A stretch of 6,951 nt of DNA from CAYFVR01 sp046541515 (GCA_046541515.1 JBKHDD010000226.1:1-6951); one strand, 5' to 3'; positions 1-6,635 are shown, counted from the first letter of the stretch. Notes: a model not told the origin generated them from the sequence alone. Numbers and translations: made by a program.

Positions 1-2
1 CG

Positions 3-545
3 ATTCTGTCCGATCAGCAGTGGGCCTTCCAGATTCCCGACGAGGTCTTCCCCGACGGGACCCAGGTCACCTACCGCTTCGACGTGATTGATTCCAGCAG
101 CGGGGAATTGAACACCAGTCCTTGGCTGAAGTTCGCCTCCGAGGTGCAGACCTTCTGGTACAACCCGGACGTCAACGTCGGGCCGGACGCCGACGTGACC
201 TATGACGTCGAGGTCACGGCCACATACTGGCACCAGAACGCGGTGATCAAGGGCGTGTCCCAGGCTTCCTTCACCCTGGAATACGATTACATCGCCAGCC
301 TGGAACGTTCCGACGAGGTGCTGGACGCCCTGGACTTCCTGGAGGACGGCGAAGCCGACGGCTTCTTCCTGCCCGAGGACGGCGAAGGCGTCGAGATCCA
401 GGAGATGATGGTCGCCCGGGCCGCGACCGGGGACGCCCCCGAGGCCGCGGAAATGGACCCCGACGCCGAACTGGCCGAGGTGCTGGCCCTGCTGGAGGAA
501 GGGGCGATGATCGCCGAGTTCGGGGACATGGCGCGAACCGCCTGA
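3..545 (+). CDS. C-terminal part of a probable secreted beta-rich protein with acidic tail (5' end outside window)
   Basis: The reading frame is open from the window edge to the TGA at 543-545, so this is the last 180 residues of a longer protein; the GTG at 84 is internal and should not be taken as the start. Residues from the edge to about position 299 read as alternating polar/hydrophobic beta-strand sequence rich in Asp, Val, Thr, Tyr and Trp (for example VTYDVEVTATYW), as in Ig-like or cadherin-like extracellular domains. From about 300 on the chain becomes strongly acidic and Ala/Leu/Met-rich, probably helical, ending FGDMARTA. No RTX nonapeptides, LPXTG or PEP-CTERM motif is visible. 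Codons are heavily biased to CTG, GTC, GAC, GCC and GAG, more so than in the right-hand operon, suggesting high expression. The extracellular location is inferred from composition; the family is unknown to me. It is followed by strong terminators. Confidence 0.75.
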   Translation: MLSDQQWAFQIPDEVFPDGTQVTYRFDVIDSSSGELNTSPWLKFASEVQTFWYNPDVNVGPDADVTYDVEVTATYWHQNAVIKGVSQASFTLEYDYIASLERSDEVLDALDFLEDGEADGFFLPEDGEGVEIQEMMVARAATGDAPEAAEMDPDAELAEVLALLEEGAMIAEFGDMARTA

Positions 546-560
546 TCCGTAACCCTTGTT

Positions 561-610
561 CCGCCGGGCGCCCCGGTTTCCTTGGGCGCCCGGCGGCAAC
601 TCTCATTTTT
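561..610 (+). terminator. GC-rich hairpin, probable terminator of the left-edge gene
   Basis: A perfect 13-bp stem pairs 561-573 (CCGCCGGGCGCCC) with 584-596 (GGGCGCCCGGCGG) around a 10-nt loop, starting 15 nt after the stop codon at 545. The T run (606-610) lies nine bases past the stem, so it is not a textbook intrinsic terminator; it may act as a 3'-end stabiliser or work with the next hairpin. Confidence 0.65.
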
Positions 611-623
611 ATGAAGTGCCATC

Positions 624-653
624 GCAGGGGCGTTTTCGCCCCTGCATTCTTTT
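624..653 (+). terminator. Rho-independent terminator (second of a tandem pair)
   Basis: A 9-bp stem pairs 624-632 (GCAGGGGCG) with 637-645 (CGCCCCTGC) around a TTTT loop and is followed at once by ATTCTTTT. This is a classic intrinsic terminator. It sits 30 nt upstream of the next start codon, so it would strongly reduce read-through from the left-edge gene into the SapC gene, or tune it as a 5' leader element. Confidence 0.75.
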
Positions 654-683
654 GAAACCGACCAAAAACGGGAAAAATTCTCC

Positions 684-1394
684 ATGTTTAAAAAAATCGT
701 TCCGTTCAACACCCAAACGCACGGCAACAAGAAAATCAAGCCGGTGGACACCTTTGATTTCGTTTCCGGAACCCATATCTCCTCGCTGCTGGTCAGCGAG
801 TTCAAATCCGCCTGCGCCGAAGTGCCCATCATTTTTCTGAAGGAGGGAGGAAAATACGGCGCCTACGCGTTGCTGGGCCTCAAGCCCGGCCGGAACCTTT
901 TCGTGGACGAGGAAGGCCAGTGGACGGGGCGCTACATTCCGGCCATCATTCGCCGCTATCCCTTCGCCCTGGGCAAGGGCCAGGGGCAGGATCAGTTCCT
1001 TTTTTGCGTGGACGAGCAGAGCGATTTCCTTTCCGAAACCGAAGGGGAGCCCCTGGTGGGCCCGGACGGAAAACCCACCGAAATCGTGGAAAAGGCGAAA
1101 AGCTTTCTCGCCGACATTTATCGATACAGTGAAACCACCAACCGGTTCTGCAAGGAGCTGGCGGACAAAAATTTGCTGAAGCCGCTGAACATGCAGATGA
1201 AGGACGCCGGCGGACAGGTGCAGAGCGTGACCGGGGCCTTCGCCGTGGAGGAAAACCGGCTGGGCGATCTGACCGACGAGGATTTCCTCGCCTTCCGGAA
1301 AAACGGCGCCCTTCCGCTGATCTACGCCCATCTCTTTTCGCTCAACAACATCCAGAAGCTCATCCGCCTTCAGAAAAAACGCGACGCCGCCTGA
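684..1394 (+). CDS. SapC family protein
   Basis: The 236-residue product matches the SapC family (PF07277) over its whole length. The most recognisable block is the N-terminal third: GLKPGRNLFVD near residues 66-75, then W80 and RYIPAIIRRYPF at 83-94, followed by FCVDE and a GEPLVGPDGKPT segment. The family is named after a Campylobacter fetus gene near the surface-array protein genes, but its molecular function is not established. No signal peptide or membrane segment is visible, so it is probably cytoplasmic. Start: ATG at 684, preceded by a modest purine stretch (GGGA at 670-673, about 10 nt away). The length of about 240 residues is usual for the family. It lies between a putative secreted protein gene and an envelope/export operon, which fits a role linked to secreted or surface proteins, though that is inference. 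No convincing promoter was seen between the terminators and the start. Confidence 0.85.
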   Translation: MFKKIVPFNTQTHGNKKIKPVDTFDFVSGTHISSLLVSEFKSACAEVPIIFLKEGGKYGAYALLGLKPGRNLFVDEEGQWTGRYIPAIIRRYPFALGKGQGQDQFLFCVDEQSDFLSETEGEPLVGPDGKPTEIVEKAKSFLADIYRYSETTNRFCKELADKNLLKPLNMQMKDAGGQVQSVTGAFAVEENRLGDLTDEDFLAFRKNGALPLIYAHLFSLNNIQKLIRLQKKRDAA

Positions 1395-1417
1395 TCCGAG
1401 AGCATGTCGGGAGCCGT

Positions 1418-1445
1418 GTTGGGGTTCGCCGTCGCTCGCCCCAAC
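1418..1445. repeat. Palindromic hairpin, REP-like intergenic element
   Basis: A perfect 7-bp inverted repeat, GTTGGGG (1418-1424) and CCCCAAC (1439-1445), encloses a 14-nt GC-rich loop and is followed by CTACGGG. From memory, its form (GTTGGGGTTCGC..., CCCCAACCTACG) resembles small palindromic intergenic repeats found in many copies in diverse bacterial genomes. It starts 23 nt after the SapC stop codon and could also act as a transcript end or mRNA stabiliser; the nearest T run (1462-1466) is 16 nt past the stem, too far for a normal intrinsic terminator. Only one copy is visible here, so repeat status is unproven. Confidence 0.45.
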
Positions 1446-1541
1446 CTACGGGTTGACGGAATTTTTGGCCTCCGGATTTGGCCGTGTCACGGTTTCGCGC
1501 CGGGGGGTTCCGAGGCGGGGGATTGCGCTTTCTCGCGAGGG

Positions 1542-1570
1542 TTGAAATTCGCGTCTCGAATTGGTATGGT
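1542..1570 (+). promoter_or_regulatory. Candidate sigma70-type promoter with extended -10 for the export operon
   Basis: TTGAAA (1542-1547, 5 of 6 to TTGACA) is separated by exactly 17 nt from TATGGT (1565-1570, 4 of 6 to TATAAT). A TG dinucleotide at 1562-1563 gives an extended -10 (TGnTATGGT). The expected start would be near 1577, leaving a leader of about 40 nt before the ATG at 1618. The region is locally AT-richer than its surroundings. Confidence 0.5.
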
Positions 1571-1603
1571 TCCGCGTTATTCAAGGGTTTTTGCGTTTTC
1601 CGT

Positions 1604-1609
1604 AGGAGG
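1604..1609 (+). promoter_or_regulatory. Ribosome binding site fixing the start of the M50-HlyD gene
   Basis: AGGAGG at 1604-1609 is a perfect Shine-Dalgarno core, eight bases from the ATG at 1618. It is the strongest ribosome site in the window and settles the start of the first operon gene. Confidence 0.8.
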
Positions 1610-1617
1610 GGGCGCCC

Positions 1618-3900
1618 ATGAAAATCGAAACCGTGTCTGCCGATCGTTCGTCTGATCCTTCGTCGGGCGGAAGCGGCCTGAGGGCGCTTCGTTCCCGGGC
1701 CGACCGCATCGCCGAGGCGCTGGAGCAGGGGCTTTCCATTCCCTGGATGGGGTTGCGGCCCGATCTGCGCCTTCACAAAGGCGACAAAACCATGACCGGG
1801 AAGCAGACCTACGTGGTCGAAGACCCGGTGACCGGCCATCATTTCGAAATCGGGGAGGCCGAGGCCCGGTTTTTCCTCTGCCTGGTGACCGAGGACACGC
1901 TGCGGGGCGCCGTGGGCAAACTGTTGCGAACCACTTCGTTCCGGCCCAGCGTGGAAGACATTCTCGGCTTTCTGCGGATGCTTCAGCAGGAAATGCTGGC
2001 GTCGCTGCCCGAGGAAGAGGCGCGGAATTTCGCCGAAACCCGGCGCAAGGCCGAAGATCGGATGAAGAAGCTCTCCTGGCTGAAAATCAAGCGGAAAATC
2101 ATGTTCGTGCAGGTTCCGCTGTTCCGCCCGGATGCCTTTCTGACCCGGATATATCCCTGGCTCGCCCCCTTCTGGTCCAAGCCCTTCCAATTCATGTACG
2201 CGGTCCTGGGCGTCGTCGGCCTCGTTTTGGTCGTCCCCCAGATCGAACTTTATTTCCACACCGCGGCCCACCTGTTCACGCCGGCCGGCGCTTTGATGTT
2301 CTTCTTCGCCCTTTCCTTCGTGAAAACGATTCACGAGCTGGGCCATGCGCTGGCCACCAAACGTCACGGATTGTATGTCCGGCGGATGGGCATCTATTTC
2401 ATGGTGTTCGTCCCCATTTTGTACACCGACGCCACCGAGGCCTGGAAGCTGCCCGACCGAAGGTCCCGGGTGATGATCGGCGCGGCCGGCGTGCTGGTGG
2501 AGCTGGCGGTGGCCGCGGTTTCGCTGTTTCTTTGGACCGTCCTTCCGGACGGGCTCCTGCGCAGCCTGATGTTTTATCTTTCCGGGGTGTCCCTGATTTC
2601 CAGCTTCCTGGTGAACCTGAATCCGCTGATGCGTTTCGACGGGTACTACATCCTCATGGACTACCTGCGCATCAGCAGTTTGCGGACCCGATCCATCCGT
2701 TTTTTTCAGTACTATCGCCGGCGGCTGCTGGTGGACTGGCAAGGCGCCAAGCCCGAGGAGCATCCCTGGGATCAGGCCATGGCGGTTTTCGGTCTGTTTT
2801 CGGCCCTGTACATGATCATCATTTTTTTGGGCATCGCCATGATCATCTATCACAAGGCGTCCAGCCTTCTGGGGGTGTTCTTTTTGGCCCAGGGGTTGTT
2901 GATGGTCGTAATTGCTCCGATCCTCAAGGAAATTTATTATTTGCTCAAGCATCGAAAGCAGTGGGGCTCCCCGTTCCGCGTCGGGCTGACGCTGACGGCG
3001 TTTGCGGGGCTGGTGGCCCTTTTTCTGGTTCCCCTGCCCACCGAAAAGCGGCTTCCCGCCCATTTTCTCTACCGGGACGTGGTGGAAATGAAATCTCCGG
3101 GGCGGGGCCGGCTGGCCGGCGCGTTGCCGGCCGTGGGCAAACCGGTGGAGCGCGGGGAGCTTTTGTTCCGAATCCAGGACGACCGGACGGAGCAGGAGCT
3201 GACGCTGGTTCGCTTCGACTTGGAGCGGTTGGAGGCGACCCTGCGAAATACCGGCGGCGGAGGCGAGGAGGGGGCCTATCGGAACTGGCTGCTCGCCGAG
3301 CGGGAGCGGTTGCGGGCCCGGGCCGAAAAGTTGCGGGAAATGCTGGCCCAGATGGAGATACGGGCGCCGGTCTCGGGGCGGGTTCTGGACGTCAATCCCA
3401 CGCTTCGGGGCGGGGGCTATGTGTATCCCCGCGCGTTTTTGGTGACCGTGGGCCGCCGGGATCACCAGGAAATCCGGGGCTACGCCGGCGAGAAGGTCTA
3501 TCGGGAGCTGGCGGAGCGCCGAGGCCAAATCGACGAGGGGAAGGTGATGTTCCGCGACCTGGAAACCCCCGCGGCCAAGGCCCGGTTGCGGACCCTGCTG
3601 GATTTTCCCGCCTCGGACTTTCCCAACGAGGCGCTTTTCGACTTCGCGGGAGGACCGATCCTTTCCGTCGCCGATTCCCGGAGCGAGGAAAAGGAGGCGC
3701 TCCACCGACGGAGCGTGGCCGGCCCGCCCGTTCGGGCCCGGGACGCCCATTTCCCGGTTTTTTTCGATCTTCAAGACGCCGCGCCCTCCCTTCGGCACGG
3801 AACGCCCTGCAACGTCCGGGTTCGGTTGCGGAATGCCAGCCTGATGGAACGGACCAAGGACTGGCTCTGGAGAAATCTGGCCGATCAGGGACTTGTTTGA
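1618..3900 (+). CDS. PqqD-like/M50 metallopeptidase-type membrane protein fused to a HlyD-like adaptor half
   Basis: The 760-residue multidomain protein resembles the group annotated as putative peptide zinc metalloprotease (YydH-like). Residues about 64-130 look like a PqqD-type winged-helix domain, the peptide-binding module of RiPP systems; this is a weak match. About eight hydrophobic segments follow (near 192-208, 225-245, 255-275, 288-315, 318-345, 384-412, 416-443, 456-474). The M50 zinc site is intact: HELGH at 239-243 in a membrane segment and the NPLMRFDG block at 335-342 with the third-ligand Asp. After the last helix comes a periplasmic half: first part of a lipoyl-like domain near 488-520 (KSPGRGRLAG), a coiled coil near 522-575, the returning lipoyl strand (IRAPVSGRVLDV), and a beta-barrel-like end. 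It may cleave a substrate in or near the membrane or act as a non-ABC transport subunit. Start is fixed by AGGAGG; first gene of the operon. Confidence 0.87.
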   Translation: MKIETVSADRSSDPSSGGSGLRALRSRADRIAEALEQGLSIPWMGLRPDLRLHKGDKTMTGKQTYVVEDPVTGHHFEIGEAEARFFLCLVTEDTLRGAVGKLLRTTSFRPSVEDILGFLRMLQQEMLASLPEEEARNFAETRRKAEDRMKKLSWLKIKRKIMFVQVPLFRPDAFLTRIYPWLAPFWSKPFQFMYAVLGVVGLVLVVPQIELYFHTAAHLFTPAGALMFFFALSFVKTIHELGHALATKRHGLYVRRMGIYFMVFVPILYTDATEAWKLPDRRSRVMIGAAGVLVELAVAAVSLFLWTVLPDGLLRSLMFYLSGVSLISSFLVNLNPLMRFDGYYILMDYLRISSLRTRSIRFFQYYRRRLLVDWQGAKPEEHPWDQAMAVFGLFSALYMIIIFLGIAMIIYHKASSLLGVFFLAQGLLMVVIAPILKEIYYLLKHRKQWGSPFRVGLTLTAFAGLVALFLVPLPTEKRLPAHFLYRDVVEMKSPGRGRLAGALPAVGKPVERGELLFRIQDDRTEQELTLVRFDLERLEATLRNTGGGGEEGAYRNWLLAERERLRARAEKLREMLAQMEIRAPVSGRVLDVNPTLRGGGYVYPRAFLVTVGRRDHQEIRGYAGEKVYRELAERRGQIDEGKVMFRDLETPAAKARLRTLLDFPASDFPNEALFDFAGGPILSVADSRSEEKEALHRRSVAGPPVRARDAHFPVFFDLQDAAPSLRHGTPCNVRVRLRNASLMERTKDWLWRNLADQGLV

Positions 3901-3934
3901 AACGGGAGGGGTCGGCGAGGGATGGGAGGACCCG

Positions 3935-4453
3935 ATGAACCTGCACCAGATGAACGCCGGCTACGAGGCCGAGGCGGATCGAATCCTCTTCCGCTTCAAC
4001 ACCCGGGAGGGACAAGTTTTTTCTTTTCATCTCACGCGGCGGTTCGTCCGTCTTTTGTGGCCGGTTTTGACCGATCTGCTGAAGACCGATTTGCGCCGGC
4101 GCGCGCCCGAAAACGCCCACGCCGCCGAGGCGTTGCTCGATTTCGAACGGGAAAAGACCTTGGCCGGGACCGATTTCCGGACGCCTTTCGCGGCGGGGGA
4201 TGCTTCCCATCCCCTGGGAAAGGGGCCGGTTCTCTTGTCCCGAATACAGGTGAAGGAAGCCGCCGGCGGCGGCCGCCTGCTTTGTCTGTTGCCGTCCCGG
4301 GGCGCGGGGGTCACGCTCCCGGCCCATCCCCGGTTTTTGCATACTTTCGCCCAGCTGATTCGGGAGGCATCGGGCCGCGCCCAATGGGATTTGCGGCTTT
4401 CGGAAACCGGTCGCGCGCCGGCGGGGCCGTCCCCCGACGCGCGGCTTCATTGA
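3935..4453 (+). CDS. Uncharacterised 172-residue protein of the M50/HlyD operon
   Basis: I do not recognise a named family. The likely start is the ATG at 3935, preceded by GGGAGGA at 3924-3930; the frame is open upstream to a TTG at 3893, but that would overlap the previous gene without a ribosome site. The N-terminal third is the most structured part: ADRILFRFNTREGQ (14-27) followed by FSFHLTRRFVRLLWPVL (29-45) reads as two beta strands and an amphipathic helix. A second helical stretch (about 58-76) is followed by a looser Gly/Pro-rich half and a polar tail. No signal peptide or membrane helix is seen, so it is probably cytoplasmic and may bind the inner face of the membrane complex. It sits 34 nt after the M50-HlyD gene and 19 nt before the periplasmic adaptor gene, so it is probably a dedicated component of the same system; the role is unknown. 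Confidence 0.8.
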   Translation: MNLHQMNAGYEAEADRILFRFNTREGQVFSFHLTRRFVRLLWPVLTDLLKTDLRRRAPENAHAAEALLDFEREKTLAGTDFRTPFAAGDASHPLGKGPVLLSRIQVKEAAGGGRLLCLLPSRGAGVTLPAHPRFLHTFAQLIREASGRAQWDLRLSETGRAPAGPSPDARLH

Positions 4454-4472
4454 AGGGAAAGACGAATTGGAC

Positions 4473-5219
4473 ATGATTCCCACGCGACAACCGGCCCGGC
4501 GGCTTCGGACGTTTGGTCTGATCGGCGCCCTGCTCTTGGCGACGGCGATTCCCGTTCGCGCCGAGCAGTTCCCCGTGGTCGTGGAGGCCGAAGAGCGGGC
4601 CGTTCTCTCGGCGGAACGGGAAGGGGTTCTCGTCGAGCTGAACGTCGGGGTCGGCGACACGGTCAACCGCGGCGATATCCTGGCCCGGGTGTTTCACGAC
4701 GACCTGGTTCTTCAAAAAGAGTTGCACCAGGCCACCCGGGAATATCTTGAAATCCAGGTGAAAAACCTGGAACGGCTCGGCGAGCGGGGCATGACCACCG
4801 AAGAAGAGCTGGCCAGGGCGCGGATGGATCTGGCGGTCAACGGCAAGGAAATCGATCTGGTGGAAAACCGCGTCGTCCGTTCGCGGCTCCGCGCGCCGTT
4901 TTCCGGGATCGTGTTGGAGCGCAAGGTGGAGCCGCACGAATGGGTCCAGCCCGGCCAGCCCGTGCTGGAGTTGTACAATCCCCGGGAGTTGCGGATCGTC
5001 GGCGACATTCCCGCGGACTTGGCCTTAGGGATGGAAAAGGGGCGCGAGTATCGGTTCGAATTTCCCGACATCCAGGGGGAGGCGGTGGGGCGGATTCGGG
5101 TGCTTTCCCCCCAGATCAACGTCCGCTCCAACACCGTCAAGGTTTACTGGGATGTTCCGGAAGGCGACCGAAAGTTGCTGCCCGGCATGAAAGGGGTGTT
5201 GAAATTTGGCGTTGAATGA
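4473..5219 (+). CDS. Periplasmic HlyD/RND-type membrane fusion (adaptor) protein
   Basis: A 248-residue exported adaptor. The N-terminus is a signal peptide: Arg-rich residues 5-12, hydrophobic core 14-26, cleavage after VRA (28-30). The mature part starts with the first half of a biotinyl-lipoyl domain (about 45-74, with GVGDTVNRGDIL), continues as a short alpha-hairpin coiled coil (75-135) and returns with RAPFSGIVLERKV (140-152), then a beta-barrel ending LLPGMKGVLKFG, as in RND/HlyD adaptors. It is shorter than ordinary adaptors (about 350-450 residues), mainly because the hairpin is short, so it may not reach a TolC-type channel alone. ATG 4473 was chosen; an in-frame TTG at 4467 has better spacing to AAGGGA and would add two residues. 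The last 14 nt overlap the next gene. No pump gene is adjacent; the partner is inferred to be the other adaptor-containing proteins of the operon. Confidence 0.87.
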   Translation: MIPTRQPARRLRTFGLIGALLLATAIPVRAEQFPVVVEAEERAVLSAEREGVLVELNVGVGDTVNRGDILARVFHDDLVLQKELHQATREYLEIQVKNLERLGERGMTTEEELARARMDLAVNGKEIDLVENRVVRSRLRAPFSGIVLERKVEPHEWVQPGQPVLELYNPRELRIVGDIPADLALGMEKGREYRFEFPDIQGEAVGRIRVLSPQINVRSNTVKVYWDVPEGDRKLLPGMKGVLKFGVE

Positions 5220-6624
5220 ACCCGCTCCGACCGCCCACTCCGACCTTTCCCCGGCGGTTCGTCCGCCCGCGGGCCGGGGGAAGGCGACGGAAGCCGCCGC
5301 CACGAATCCGGTGCTGGCCCGGCTGGTGAATCTGGCCCGATCCGCCATGGCCGCCGAATCGCCCGACAAGGCGGGCGACATTATCGTGAACCGGATCCAC
5401 ACCTTGGTTCCGGTCGATCGCGCCGTGATCGTGCCGTTGTACGGAAACAAGCGGATATTCCGCCTTTCCGGACATCTGGAGGCCTCCCAGGACAACCCTT
5501 TTTCCCAGGCGGTCCACGAAGCCCGCAAGCTGTACCGAAAGGCCGAGGCGCCGGTGGTCGTCCAGCTCGGGTCGCTCCCCGAAAACGCGCGGGCGCCGCA
5601 ACTTCGAAATCTTCTGGAAACCGCGGGCGGAACGTCGATTCTCTGGGTGAACCTTCCCCATCCCACCGAAGGCGGTCCCCGGTTCGCCCTGTGGCTGGAG
5701 CGATGGAACCGGAAGCCCTGGCCCGCCGAAGAAATCAAGCTCCTTTCCCATTCTCTGATTTTTTTCGGTCATGCCCTTGGCGCGTCCCGGCGAACCGTTG
5801 GCTCCGCCATTCGGAAAAAACGGGTGCTCTGGCTCGCCCTGGCTTTTTTCTTTCTGCTGATGTGGATCCCGGTACAGTCCACCGTCAGCGCCCCGGCGCA
5901 AGTCGTGCCGGAACGGCCCCACTACATCTTCGCCCCGTTCGACGGCGTTGTGGAAACCCTGGCCGTCCGGCCCGGCGATCGGGTTTCCGAGGGGGAATTG
6001 ATTTTTCGATATGACACCCGGGTCCTGGAAAGGCAACTGGACGAAGCCCTGCGGGGCGGTCTGGCCTCGGCCCTGGCCGAGCTGGCCCGGTTGGAGGGGG
6101 CGGCCTACACCGACGAGGAGGCCCGGGCCAAAATTCCGGCCCAGAAGGTGGAAGTCCGCCGCCGGGAGGCCGAAGTGGAATTTCTTCGCCGTCAACTGGA
6201 ACTGTCCGAGGTCCGCAGCGGCGCCGACGGGATCGTGGTGCTGGACGATCCTGAGGCCCTGGTGGGCGCCTTCGTCCAGACCGGACAGCTCATTCTTCGC
6301 GTGGCCCATCCCGAGCGGAGCAAACTGCGCATCATGGTTCCCGTCAGCGATTCCGGCGTGGTTCGGGAGGGGGCGGCGGTTTCGATTCGGCTCGACAGCG
6401 ATCCCCTGCGGTCCTTTCCCGCCACGGTGGAACGAATCGGATTCGACGTGGAATTGTCCGACGACCAGCTGCCTTCCGTGCTCGTGGAGGCCGACGGAGA
6501 AAACGACGGCCTCCTGAAGCCCGGGCAGCGGGGAGCGGCCAAGATCGAAGGTCCGCCCACGACCCTGGGGATGCGGATTTTTCGCAAACCGCTGATGGCG
6601 TTGCGCGATTTCATCGGCATATGA
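5206..6624 (+). CDS. GAF domain protein fused to a HlyD-type periplasmic adaptor
   Basis: The 472-residue protein has three parts. Residues about 30-195 read as a GAF-type domain (helix LARLVNLARSAM, strands VDRAVIVPLYG and FALWLERW, closing helix EEIKLLSHSLIFFGHAL). A single transmembrane helix at 207-223 with a positive cytoplasmic flank (RKKR) puts the GAF in the cytoplasm. The periplasmic part has the first lipoyl half at 241-272 (APFDGVVETLAVRPGD), a coiled-coil hairpin about 275-340, the returning lipoyl half (RSGADGIVVL) and a beta-barrel. There is no cysteine in the whole protein, arguing against thiol redox sensing by the GAF. Start: a TTG at 5206, 14 nt inside the previous gene, with AGGGG at 5193-5197 eight bases upstream; GTG 5311 and ATG 5347 would cut into the GAF fold. 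The fusion suggests an internal signal sensed in the cytoplasm controls, or anchors, the envelope complex. Domain calls are strong for HlyD, moderate for GAF. Confidence 0.85.
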   Translation: MALNEPAPTAHSDLSPAVRPPAGRGKATEAAATNPVLARLVNLARSAMAAESPDKAGDIIVNRIHTLVPVDRAVIVPLYGNKRIFRLSGHLEASQDNPFSQAVHEARKLYRKAEAPVVVQLGSLPENARAPQLRNLLETAGGTSILWVNLPHPTEGGPRFALWLERWNRKPWPAEEIKLLSHSLIFFGHALGASRRTVGSAIRKKRVLWLALAFFFLLMWIPVQSTVSAPAQVVPERPHYIFAPFDGVVETLAVRPGDRVSEGELIFRYDTRVLERQLDEALRGGLASALAELARLEGAAYTDEEARAKIPAQKVEVRRREAEVEFLRRQLELSEVRSGADGIVVLDDPEALVGAFVQTGQLILRVAHPERSKLRIMVPVSDSGVVREGAAVSIRLDSDPLRSFPATVERIGFDVELSDDQLPSVLVEADGENDGLLKPGQRGAAKIEGPPTTLGMRIFRKPLMALRDFIGI

Positions 6625-6635
6625 GAAGGCCGGAC

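Noticed and set aside
652..680. Possible promoter for the SapC gene (TTGAAA at 652-657)
   Set aside because: At 17 nt spacing the -10 position reads AAATTC, not close to TATAAT, and the TTGAAA overlaps the T tract of the terminator.
1453..1481. Second promoter candidate (TTGACG at 1453-1458)
   Set aside because: Good -35 but no acceptable -10 at 16-18 nt; the pair at 1542-1570 is clearly better.
1404..1655. 83-codon + frame in the spacer before the M50-HlyD gene
   Set aside because: It contains the palindrome and the promoter, overlaps the true start and has no ribosome site at its ATG.
1360..3798. 812-codon open frame on the - strand opposite the M50-HlyD gene
   Set aside because: Its translation is low-complexity, rich in Gln, Pro, Gly and His, with no domain or membrane pattern, while the + strand has clear M50 and lipoyl motifs and a consensus ribosome site. 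It is a GC-rich shadow frame.
2532..3938. 468-codon + strand frame inside the M50-HlyD gene
   Set aside because: Arg/Gly/Pro-rich shadow in another frame with no ribosome site; the 1618-3900 frame carries all the protein motifs.
3392..4666. 424-codon - strand frame across the small unknown gene
   Set aside because: Ser/Arg/Pro-rich composition, crosses two gene junctions, no start signal; the + strand genes explain the region.
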